Shown here: in pieces, positions 25,507 through 34,138 of the stretch | Numbering within the stretch: position 1 is the first letter of the stretch | Layout of the letters: every line of letters begins with the position of its first letter | Position numbers and translations under genes: made by a program | Assembly (NCBI GenBank): GCA_963764585.1 | Contig: CAVXTB010000007.1 | Location: 62,001-126,000 of the forward strand | DNA from: JAOPZW01 sp963764585 | GTDB taxonomy: Bacteria; Actinomycetota; Thermoleophilia; Solirubrobacterales; Solirubrobacteraceae | Length of the DNA stretch: 64,000 nucleotides | Reading direction: 5' to 3' | Notes under the pieces: model-generated | Seen by the model: only the letters and a program-made list of their open reading frames with translations | Databases searched by the model: none | What the model was told of the DNA's origin: nothing

Positions 25507-25794
25507 CCTGCTGGTCGGTCGCGAGCAGGAGCGCTCGCAGCTGGCGGCGGCGGCCGTGCAGGCCCAGGAGGGCCGCGGCCGCCGACGAACTCGCGGCCCT
25601 CGGCGAGCGCGTCGAGCGCCGGCTCGGTCGTCTGGCCGCGGCCCAGCTCGCCAACGGCGAGCCTGTTCCTCAGCCCGCGCACGGTCGACACCCACGTGCA
25701 GAACATCCGGATGAAGCTCGGCTGCCGGTCGCGGGCCGACGCCGCCCGGCGCGCGACCGAGCTCGGTCTCGTCGCGACGCCGCAGGCCGACTGA
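25505..25794 (+). pseudogene. Remnant of a LuxR/LAL family regulator
   Basis: Pieces of one regulator remain in three frames. At 25505-25582 the frame reads DLLVGREQERSQLAAAAVQ, the typical entry of LAL ATPases. From about 25584 another frame gives DELAALGERVERRLGRLAAA. From 25660 to the TGA at 25794 a third frame gives SLFLSPRTVDTHVQNIRMKL then GCRSRADAARRATELGL, the second half of a LuxR helix-turn-helix. The ATPase core, TPR part and the first half of the HTH are gone. It abuts the DsrE stop codon. A copy of the AAATACGyCG element follows 80 bases later, as beside the intact LAL regulator at 4380. Confidence 0.75.
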
Positions 25795-25873
25795 AGAAGC
25801 CGCCCGCCCCGGAGCCGCAGGGTTTCCGCAGCCTTTTGCCAGCCACCGCCCGGCAGGATCCGCGCCATGCTCG

Positions 25874-25945
25874 AGATACGTCGTCGCCAGCGGCGCGAAT
25901 ACGTCGTCCTGCAGATGTTCGCGAGTGTCCGCGCGCCTACCGTCG
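25874..25945 (+). promoter_or_regulatory. Candidate regulator-binding element plus promoter (copy B), possibly leaderless
   Basis: Blocks AGATACGTCG at 25874 and GAATACGTCG at 25897 are 23 bases apart. The second runs on as TCCTGCAGATGTTCGC, and TACCGT at 25938-25943 is 41 bases from the second block start. These spacings equal those at 4405-4476, while the spacers between blocks differ in sequence. With a -10 at TACCGT, transcription would start at about 25950, at the ATG of the next gene, so that mRNA could be leaderless. Confidence 0.6.
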
Positions 25946-25950
25946 CTCGT

Positions 25951-28104
25951 ATGAGGAGGATGACGCGCGCGAGCTTGGTGCTGACGATCGCGGGAGTGCT
26001 GGCGGGCTTGCCGGCGGCGGCTTGCGCACAGGTGTTCACGGCGGCGTGCTCGGACGGCCTGGGCAACCCTGACTCGCTCGTATCGGCGATCGCGGCCGCG
26101 AACGGCGCGCCCGGGCCGGACACCGTCGAGCTCGGCGCCGGCTGCGTGTACCTGTTCCAGGACAGGCAGAGCATCTGGTACGGGCCCGACGCGTTGCCGC
26201 CCGTCGCCAGCGACATCACGATCGAGGGCAACGGCGCGACGATCGCCCGCGACCGGACGGCGCGCCCGTTCCGGCTGTTCTTCGTGGGCGCCGATGCCAC
26301 GAGCTCCGACACCGCGAACTACGTTTCGCCGGGCCCAGGCGTCCTCACCTTGCGCGACGTCACCCTCACCGGCGGCTTGGCCAAGGGCGGCGACTCGCGG
26401 CGCGGGGGCGGCGGTGCCGGCATGGGCGGCGCGATCTTCAACCAGGGGACCGTCGTCATCGAACGCAGCAGCCTGGTCGCCAACACCGCTCAGGGCGGAT
26501 CGTCCACGAACGCGGCCGCCGACCCGAGCGGCGGCGGCATCGGCGGCGACTCGTTCAGCGGGCGGGGCGGCGGCTTCGCCGCCACGAGCTCCTTCGAAGG
26601 CGGGGCCGGCGGCAGCGGCGGCAGCCAGGGAGCCGGTGGCGGCGCGGGCTTTCGCATCGACGAGAACGGCCACGCCGGCGACAGCTCCGGTCACGGCGCC
26701 GGAGGCGGCTCGCCGACCGGACTCGGCGCGTCGGGCGGCAACGCCGCCGCCAACGGCGGCGACGGCGGTGGCGGAGGCGGCGCCGGCGGCAGCGGAGGAG
26801 GCGGCACCGGGGGTGGCTTTGGCGCCGGCGGCGTCGGCAGTGGCGTCACCAGTGGTGGCGGTGGCGGGGTCGGCAGCGGCGGCGGATCGGGCTTCGTAGC
26901 GGGCGGTGGCGGCGGATTCGGCGGCGGCGGTGGCGCGGCCACCGGCATCGGCTCGCCGGCCGGCGCGGGCGGGTTCGGCGGTGGCGGCGGCGCTGCCGAC
27001 ATCGTCACCGGCATCGGCGCCGGCGCTCCGGGGTTCGGCGGCGGGACGCCGTCGGGCGTCGCGGGTGGCGGCGGCGCCGGGATGGGCGGGGCGATCTTCA
27101 ACATGCAGGGTCGCCTGACCATCCGCGCGTCCACGCTCAGCGGCAACGTCGCGATCGGAGGCGTCGACGACGTGCCCGATCACGCCAAGGGCATCGGCGG
27201 CGCGGTGTTCAACCTCAGCGGCTCGGTCATCGCGGACGGATCGACGTTCGCCGCGAACAGCGCGAAGTACGACGGCGCCTCGATCTACGACCTCGTGTAC
27301 GACGGCCAGACGGCGCGCGTCGCGCGGACGACGCTGCGCGACACGATCGTCGCCGGCGGGATCGGCAGCACCGATGTGACGTCGATCAAGACGGCATACA
27401 TCTCTCCGCCCAACCTCGGCACCGCGCTTGTCGACGTCGGCCAGTTCGACCTCGTCACCACGATGGCGGCGCGCGAGCAGGGCGCCATCACGGGCGCGCC
27501 GCTCACGGCGGATCCGCGGCTCGGCGCGCTGCGCGACAACGGCGGCCCGACCGCGACGATGGCGCCGGCAGCGGGGAGCCCGGCAATCGACGCGGGCTCG
27601 GCCTTCGGGCTGACCACCGACCAGCGGGGCGCCGCGCGGCCATACGACTTCGGCTCGTTGGCCAACGCCGGCGACGGCTCGGACATCGGTGCGTACGAGG
27701 TCCAGGCGCCCGCTGGCTCGGGTGGTGGGGTCGCGTCGGCCAGCGGTTCGCGGCCCGCGTTCGGGGCGCGCACACTCGTGACGCTGCGGCTGGGCGCGAA
27801 GCGGATCCCCGCGCGCGGCCCGCTGCCGGTAGTCGTCACCAACGCCAATCGCTTCGCGGTTTCCGGGCGGCTGTCCGCCGCGACGACGACCCGGCGGCGC
27901 GTCGCCCTCGCGGCGCGTTCGATCCGCGTTCGCGCCGGCGCCAGGGCGACCGCGAAGCTCGCGCTCCCGACGCGGCTGCGCCTGCGGTTCGCCCACACGG
28001 GCCGGCTCACCCTGCGTCTGCGCGCCGCGGTGCGCGATCCGGCCGGACACACGCGCACCGTGACCAAGACGGTCTCGGTGCCGCTGCGAAGGAGGCACCG
28101 ATGA
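25951..28104 (+). CDS. Exported glycine-rich right-handed beta-helix protein
   Basis: 717 residues. Signal peptide MRRMTRASLVLTIAGVLAGL ends near ACAQ. Residues about 60-145 have beta-helix features (ITIEGNGATIAR, LTLRDVTLTGG). From about 146 to 380 the chain is mostly Gly/Ala/Ser, an insert resembling PE_PGRS-type runs. Both edges repeat GGGGAGMGGAIFN, so the insert sits inside a beta-helix coil. The helix resumes (LTIRASTLSGN, VIADGSTFAANSA) and ends in the family signature ADPRLGALRDNGGPT...SPAIDAG. The last 110 residues are an Arg/Ala-rich beta module (TLVTLRLGAKR onward) common in exported proteins of this group. Probably a cell-surface protein; function unknown. Confidence 0.8.
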   Translation: MRRMTRASLVLTIAGVLAGLPAAACAQVFTAACSDGLGNPDSLVSAIAAANGAPGPDTVELGAGCVYLFQDRQSIWYGPDALPPVASDITIEGNGATIARDRTARPFRLFFVGADATSSDTANYVSPGPGVLTLRDVTLTGGLAKGGDSRRGGGGAGMGGAIFNQGTVVIERSSLVANTAQGGSSTNAAADPSGGGIGGDSFSGRGGGFAATSSFEGGAGGSGGSQGAGGGAGFRIDENGHAGDSSGHGAGGGSPTGLGASGGNAAANGGDGGGGGGAGGSGGGGTGGGFGAGGVGSGVTSGGGGGVGSGGGSGFVAGGGGGFGGGGGAATGIGSPAGAGGFGGGGGAADIVTGIGAGAPGFGGGTPSGVAGGGGAGMGGAIFNMQGRLTIRASTLSGNVAIGGVDDVPDHAKGIGGAVFNLSGSVIADGSTFAANSAKYDGASIYDLVYDGQTARVARTTLRDTIVAGGIGSTDVTSIKTAYISPPNLGTALVDVGQFDLVTTMAAREQGAITGAPLTADPRLGALRDNGGPTATMAPAAGSPAIDAGSAFGLTTDQRGAARPYDFGSLANAGDGSDIGAYEVQAPAGSGGGVASASGSRPAFGARTLVTLRLGAKRIPARGPLPVVVTNANRFAVSGRLSAATTTRRRVALAARSIRVRAGARATAKLALPTRLRLRFAHTGRLTLRLRAAVRDPAGHTRTVTKTVSVPLRRRHR

Positions 28105-29099
28105 AGGCGCGGTACCAGCGCGCTGCCGTCGCGGTGACGGTCGCCTGCGTGGCGCTGGGGGCGCCGGCGCTGGCGCCGGCGGCCGTGACGATCGGCGGCG
28201 ACATCGCGGCGTCGGGCCGTCCAGTCAACTGTGGCGGCGACCCCGATCACCCGGCGGCGTGCGACGTTGCGCAGACGGCGCTCGTGGGCGGCCGGGCAAC
28301 GGCGCCGTTCGACGGCGTCGTGGTCCGTTGGCGCGTTGGCGGCGCAACCGGCCCGTTCGCTCTACGCGTCGTGCGTCCGACCGCCTTCACCTACACGTTC
28401 GTGTCGACGAGTGTGGTCGAGACCCCGGCGAGCACCGGCGTGGAGACGTTCGCCGCGCGCCAGCCGATCCGGGCAGGCGACGACGTGGGCGTGGAGCTGG
28501 GGCCGGGCTCGCAGATCGGGGCGATGGACCCGGCGCCCGCCGATGACATGCTCGCCGCCTGGACTCCGATGGCCGACGGTCAGTCCGCGGCACCCGTCGT
28601 GTACAGGACGGCGGTCGCCGTCGCTTACAACGCCGACGTCGAGCCCGACGTCGACCACGACGGCTACGGCGACGAGACGCAGGACGACTGCGTCTGCCCG
28701 CCGCCACCACCCGCGCCGGCTCCTGCACCAGCCGCGACGTCCGCCGCGTCCACGCCGGCTCCCGACCGCACGCCGGCGAAGCTCACCGCCTCGGCGCGCA
28801 GCGCGCGCCTGTCCAAGGGCGGGTCGATCTCGTTCCTCGTCGCCTCCAGCGAGAACGCGACCGGGGTGGCCACCGGCAGCGTCCGTGTGTCGAAGCGCCT
28901 GCGCTTCGCCCCGCGCGCCATCGCCCTGTTCACCGGCACGCGCACGAAGGTCACGCTGCGGCTGTCGAGCAGGGACGCGGCGCGCGTCCGCAGGGCCCTC
29001 GCCAGGCGCGCAAAGCTCAAGGCGGCCGTCACCCTTTCGGTCAAGGACAGCGCCGGCAACCCGTCGTCGACGACGCTGTCCCTGAAGCTCCGGAGCTGA
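28101..29099 (+). CDS. Exported protein with calcium-loop linker and C-terminal beta module
   Basis: 332 residues; ATG overlaps the beta-helix stop (ATGA), so the two are co-expressed. Signal peptide to about residue 27 (ALAPAAVTIGG). Residues 28-185 form a beta-rich domain of unrecognised family. Then DVDHDGYGDETQDDC resembles a thrombospondin type 3 calcium loop (D-x-D-x-D-G-x-G-D), followed by a Pro/Ala linker and a C-terminal module (SARSARLSKGG, RVSKRLRFAPR, VTLSVKDSAGN) similar in style to the end of the previous protein. Likely a surface partner of it; no enzymatic motif seen. Confidence 0.75.
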   Translation: MKARYQRAAVAVTVACVALGAPALAPAAVTIGGDIAASGRPVNCGGDPDHPAACDVAQTALVGGRATAPFDGVVVRWRVGGATGPFALRVVRPTAFTYTFVSTSVVETPASTGVETFAARQPIRAGDDVGVELGPGSQIGAMDPAPADDMLAAWTPMADGQSAAPVVYRTAVAVAYNADVEPDVDHDGYGDETQDDCVCPPPPPAPAPAPAATSAASTPAPDRTPAKLTASARSARLSKGGSISFLVASSENATGVATGSVRVSKRLRFAPRAIALFTGTRTKVTLRLSSRDAARVRRALARRAKLKAAVTLSVKDSAGNPSSTTLSLKLRS

Positions 29100-29118
29100 C
29101 CGGAGGCCCTACCGCCGC

Positions 29119-30297
<1,179 letters not shown>

Positions 30298-30518
30298 TGG
30301 ACTGACTCCTTGCGGCGCTTCTGGGCCGCGGCTGATTCGGGAGGCGATGGCGAACCCGAACCGCCCGTGTGGCGGGACCCAAGCAAGCTGCCTCGCGGCC
30401 GACGACGCCGACCGCTCTCCTCAGCATATCGGCATCGCGGGCGTTCTCCTCGAGCGGGTGGTGCACGACCCCGCCGCCTGGGTAACAAAGCTTTCACACC
30501 CCGTAGGAGGTCCGAACG

Positions 30519-32174
30519 GTGAGGGTCCCACTCTTCGCGGCAATCGCCGCCGCGCTGGCGTTCCCGAGCGCCGCGCTTGCACACCACGGCCACGGCTCCG
30601 ACGGCCGCGGCGGCAACGACGTCAAGCGCATCGTCGTCATCTACGAGGAGAACCACTCCTTCGACAACCTGTATGGCGGCTGGGAGGGCGTCAACGGCCT
30701 GGCCAGAGCCGACGCCGCGCACACGACACAGGTCGACCAGGCAGGCGCGCCCTACGCGTGCCTGAAGCAGAACGACGTCAACCTCACGACGCCGCCGCTC
30801 GGCACCGCGTGCGCACCCGACAGCAACTTCCCCAACGCGCCGTTCAGGATCGACGACTTCATCGCGCCGACCGACACGACCTGCCCGGCCCCGGGGGTCT
30901 TCGCGGCCAATGGGGTGCCCAAGGGCCAGGGTCTGCCGGGTGGTTGCACCCGCGACCTCGTCCACCGGTTCTACCAGGAGCAGTACCAGCTCAACGGGGG
31001 CAAGCAGAATCGCTACGTCACCGGCAGCGACGCCATCGGCCTGACCATGGGCTACTACGACACCAAGGCGCTGCCCATCTACAAGTACCTGCACACGGCC
31101 GGCCATCCGTCCTACGCGATCGCCGACGCCTTCTTCCAGGCCGCGTTCGGCGGCTCGTTCCTCAACCACCAGTGGCTCGTCGCAGCGGCGACGCCGGTGT
31201 TCCCCGGCGCGACCGCAGCTCAACACTCGGTGCTCGACGTGAACGGGATGCCGACGAGCTACCCGCTCTACGCGACCCCGTCGACGACGCCGCTGGCCGA
31301 CACGGCCGTGACCGCCGCCTGCGGCGGCACGACGCCCGCCGGCCTGGCCTGCGGCGACTTCGCCGTCAACACGATCCAGCCGCCCTACGAGCCTTTCTCG
31401 TCGACGACCGCGCTGAAGCTCCCGCCCCAGACGGCGCCGACGATCGGCGACCGCCTGAGCGGCAAGGGCGTCGATTGGGCGTGGTACTCGGGCGGCTGGT
31501 CGAACGCCAACGGCGACGTCGGCGCTCCCGGGTGGACGAACGGCACGGCGGCGCCGTGCTCGGACCCGAACGCCTCGGCGACCGCGGTGTTCCCGCACTG
31601 CGCCGACAAGCTGTTCCAGTACCACCATCAGCCGCTGAACTACTTCGCCTCCTTCGCGCCCGGCACGGCCGCGCGCACGGCGCACCTGCGCGACGAGGCC
31701 GAGTTCGAGGCGGCGGCCGCAGCCTCCAAGAAGCACTGCCAGCTCAAGCCGGTGAGCTTCGTCAAGCCGATCGGCGAGGAGAACGAGCACCCGGGCTACG
31801 CCAGCGAGCACAGCGGGAGCGGCCACCTCGTCGAGCTGCTGACGGCGATCGAGGGCAGCCGCTGCGCCAAGGACACGATGGTCATCGTCACCTACGACGA
31901 GTTCGGCGGGCAGTGGGATCACGTGTCGCCGCCGGGCCTCGGGTCGCGCGGCCCGCACGACGAGTGGGGCCCGAGCACGCGGATCCCGGCGCTCGTGCTC
32001 TCGCCGAAGCTGCACCGCGACTTCGCCGTCGACCACACCCAGTACGACACGACGTCGATCCTCGCGACGATCGAGCACCGCTTCCGGCTGAAGCCGCTGA
32101 CCACGCGCGACGCGGCCGTCAACGACCTGTTCAGCGTGTTCTCCGCGACGAAATCCCGTAGTCACCACCGATAG
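30519..32174 (+). CDS. Secreted phosphoesterase (phospholipase C/acid phosphatase superfamily)
   Basis: 551 residues from a GTG preceded by TAGGAGG. Signal peptide MRVPLFAAIAAALAFPSAAL cut near ALAHH. Pfam Phosphoesterase (PF04185): N-terminal metal/nucleophile motif VIYEENHSFDNLYGGW and C-terminal TYDEFGGQWDHVSPPG with EHRFRLKPL at the end; these match bacterial phospholipase C and AcpA-type acid phosphatases. Several Cys pairs suggest disulphides after export. Likely releases phosphate from lipids or other esters; the exact substrate is not readable. A perfect palindrome follows the stop codon by 9 bases. Confidence 0.88.
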   Translation: MRVPLFAAIAAALAFPSAALAHHGHGSDGRGGNDVKRIVVIYEENHSFDNLYGGWEGVNGLARADAAHTTQVDQAGAPYACLKQNDVNLTTPPLGTACAPDSNFPNAPFRIDDFIAPTDTTCPAPGVFAANGVPKGQGLPGGCTRDLVHRFYQEQYQLNGGKQNRYVTGSDAIGLTMGYYDTKALPIYKYLHTAGHPSYAIADAFFQAAFGGSFLNHQWLVAAATPVFPGATAAQHSVLDVNGMPTSYPLYATPSTTPLADTAVTAACGGTTPAGLACGDFAVNTIQPPYEPFSSTTALKLPPQTAPTIGDRLSGKGVDWAWYSGGWSNANGDVGAPGWTNGTAAPCSDPNASATAVFPHCADKLFQYHHQPLNYFASFAPGTAARTAHLRDEAEFEAAAAASKKHCQLKPVSFVKPIGEENEHPGYASEHSGSGHLVELLTAIEGSRCAKDTMVIVTYDEFGGQWDHVSPPGLGSRGPHDEWGPSTRIPALVLSPKLHRDFAVDHTQYDTTSILATIEHRFRLKPLTTRDAAVNDLFSVFSATKSRSHHR

Positions 32175-32183
32175 GGGGCAGCA

Positions 32184-32215
32184 GGCCGGCGTACGTCAGC
32201 TGACGTACGCCGGCC
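32184..32215. promoter_or_regulatory. Perfect 32-base palindrome, operator or terminator
   Basis: GGCCGGCGTACGTCAG at 32184-32199 is followed immediately by its exact reverse complement. It lies 9 bases after the phosphoesterase stop and 38 bases before a TACCCT hexamer that serves the next gene. No T-run follows, so it could be a GC-only terminator hairpin or an operator upstream of the two-component operon. It contains GCGTAC half-sites, also seen inverted at 34063-34080. Confidence 0.7.
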
Positions 32216-32253
32216 GTCGCTCGCGCGCGGATGCGGGTAGAGGTGCCGACGCC

Positions 32254-32259
32254 TACCCT
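32254..32259 (+). promoter_or_regulatory. Candidate -10 hexamer TACCCT
   Basis: TACCCT fits the actinobacterial TAnnnT -10 pattern and lies 10 bases before the ATG at 32270, which would make the histidine kinase mRNA nearly leaderless. The sequence around it (GCCTACCCTCGGTGA) resembles the TACCGTCG promoters at 4469 and 25938. No convincing -35 is visible. Confidence 0.4.
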
Positions 32260-32269
32260 CGGTGACGTA

Positions 32270-33394
32270 ATGCCCTGGCATCAGCGACACCGCGCGTGGG
32301 CCGACGTGCTCACGGGAGTCGTGCTGGCGGCGGTGTGCGTGACGATCACCGCGCTGGCGTTCCGCGGCGAGGACGCCGACCCGATCGCCTATCCGTGCGC
32401 CGCCGTCGCCGGCGGCGCCTTCGCGGTGCGCCGCTCCTACCCGGTGGTCACGCTCGCGCTGGCCGCGGCGGCAACCACGGTTTACGGGGCGACCAATCAG
32501 CCGGGCGGGCCGATCTACCTGACCGTCTTCCTGGCCGCCATCAACCTCGCCGCGCTGCGCCCGACCCGCACGTGGCTGCCGTGGACGGTCGCCGCGGCCG
32601 TTGCGCTCGTCGCCGGCGACTGGGCGGGCCGCGGATTCTCGTTCCACATCATCCCGGCCGGCCTGCTGCTGCTGGCGTTGCCGAAGCTCGCCGGCGACGC
32701 CGTCCGAGCGAGGCGTCTGCGCATGGAGACGCTTGAGGCGCGCGTCGGCCTGGCCGAGCAGGAGACGCTGCGGCGTGTGGCCGAGGAGCGCCTGCGCATC
32801 GCGCGCGAGGTCCACGACGTGGTCGGCCACGGGCTTGCGACGATCACGCTGCGCGCCGCCGTCGCCGATCGCGTCGCCGAGCGCGATCCCGCCGAGGTGC
32901 ACGCCGCGCTGAAGGCGATCCGCGAGATCTCGCGCGAGTCGCTGTCGGAGCTGAGCGCGCTGCTCGGCGTGCTGCGCGCCGAAGGCGAGGCCGAGCGGGC
33001 GCCGGCGCCCGACCTCGAGGCGCTGCCGCGCCTCGTCGACGGCCTGCGCGAGGCGGGGATGGACGTCGCGCTCGAGATCGACGCAAACGGCGCCGTCCCG
33101 GTGCCCGAGGTGGTCGCCGCCGCGGGCTATCGCATCGTCCAGGAGGCGCTGACCAACGTCGCCCGCCACGCCGGCCCGCGCGCGCGAGCGCGGGTGAAGC
33201 TGACCCGCCGTGACGGCCTGGTCGAGGTCGAGGTGCGCGACGACGGCCGCGGCGCGCCGCCGTCCGTGCCGGCCGGCGGCGGGCTGACCGGCATGCGCGA
33301 GCGCGCCGCCGCCGTGGGCGGCCGCCTCGAGGCCGGCGGCGCGCCCGGCGGCGGCTTTCGCGTGTGGGCGTCGCTGCCGGCGGTCGGCCGGTGA
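32270..33394 (+). CDS. NarL-type sensor histidine kinase (HisKA_3)
   Basis: 374 residues. The first 135 residues hold about five hydrophobic segments, so it is membrane-embedded with little extracytoplasmic sequence. A short coiled coil follows, then the HisKA_3 H-box with His in IAREVHDVVGHGLATITLRA, the N-box YRIVQEALTNVARHAGP, and G-box VRDDGRGAPP with GGGLTGMRERAAAVGG. Such DesK/LiaS-type kinases sense membrane or cell-envelope state. The cognate NarL-type regulator follows with a GTGA overlap. An in-frame GTG/ATG 39 bases upstream is possible but has less support. Confidence 0.9.
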   Translation: MPWHQRHRAWADVLTGVVLAAVCVTITALAFRGEDADPIAYPCAAVAGGAFAVRRSYPVVTLALAAAATTVYGATNQPGGPIYLTVFLAAINLAALRPTRTWLPWTVAAAVALVAGDWAGRGFSFHIIPAGLLLLALPKLAGDAVRARRLRMETLEARVGLAEQETLRRVAEERLRIAREVHDVVGHGLATITLRAAVADRVAERDPAEVHAALKAIREISRESLSELSALLGVLRAEGEAERAPAPDLEALPRLVDGLREAGMDVALEIDANGAVPVPEVVAAAGYRIVQEALTNVARHAGPRARARVKLTRRDGLVEVEVRDDGRGAPPSVPAGGGLTGMRERAAAVGGRLEAGGAPGGGFRVWASLPAVGR

Positions 33395-34063
33395 CGCGCG
33401 TCGCGCTCGTCGACGACCAGGGCCTGCTGCGCGCCGGCCTGCGCGCGCTGCTGGCGGCCGAGGACGGCATCGAGGTCGTCGGCGAGGCGGGCGACGGCGA
33501 CGAGGCGCTCGAGCTCGCGCTCGCGCAGCGCCCCGACGTCGTGCTCATGGACATCCGCATGCCGCGGCGTCGACGGCCTCGAGGCGACGCGGCGGATCGT
33601 CGCCCACCCGGACCTCGCCGGGGTCAAGGTCGTCGTGCTGACGACCTTCGAGGTCGACGAGTACGTCTTCGAGGCCCTGCGCGCGGGCGCGGCGGGCTTC
33701 CTGCTCAAGGAGGCCGAGCCCGCGGACATCGTGCACGCGGTGCGCGTCGTGGCCGAGGGCGACGCGCTGCTGGCGCCGTCGGTGACCCGCCGCGTCGTCG
33801 AGACGTTCGCCGCCGGCGCCGCCCCGAGCGGCCCGGCCGTCGCCGGCCTCGACGAGCTGACCGAGCGCGAGGCGGAGATCGTCGCCCTGGTCGGCACCGG
33901 CCTGTCCAACGCCGAGATCGCCGAGCGCCTGGTCATCAGCCCCGCGACCGCGCGCACGCACGTGTCGCGCGCGATGCTCAAGCTCGGCGCGCGCGACCGC
34001 GCCCAGCTCGTCGTCTTCGCCTATGAGGCCGGGCTCGTCAGGCCCGGCCGCGGCGCCGCGTAG
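33391..34063 (+). pseudogene. NarL/FixJ response regulator, interrupted by a single-base frameshift
   Basis: From the GTG, the frame encodes the start of a receiver domain, VTRVALVDDQGLLRAGLRAL to DVVLMDIRMP with the phospho-Asp (VLMD). At about 33564 an extra base in CCGCGGCGTC shifts the frame. Removing one base restores MPGVDGLEATRRIVAHPDLA and the rest: VVVLTTFEVDEYVFEALRAG, FLLKEAEP with the conserved Lys, and a LuxR helix-turn-helix (LTEREAEIVALVGTGLSNAE to HVSRAMLKLGARDR). Corrected length 223 residues, normal for the family. Uncorrected, the kinase at 32270 lacks a partner. Recent lesion or sequencing error. Confidence 0.85.
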
Positions 34064-34080
34064 TACGCACGACGGCGTAC
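34063..34080. promoter_or_regulatory. Inverted repeat between response regulator and MMPL gene
   Basis: GTACGC at 34063-34068 and GCGTAC at 34075-34080 are inverted with a 6-base spacer, right after the regulator stop and 58 bases before the MMPL start. The half-site also occurs inside the 32-base palindrome in front of the kinase, so both ends of this cluster carry it. Regulator binding is a guess. Confidence 0.4.
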
Positions 34081-34138
34081 CCGCGAAGCCGCCGCTCGGC
34101 CGACGACAGAACGCGCCGCGGCCCGCAGCATCCGGTGC

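Noticed and set aside
26390..27090. Glycine-rich tract as a separate silk- or collagen-like gene
   Set aside because: It is in frame with the surrounding beta-helix and flanked by its repeated coil motif, so it is an insert in one protein.
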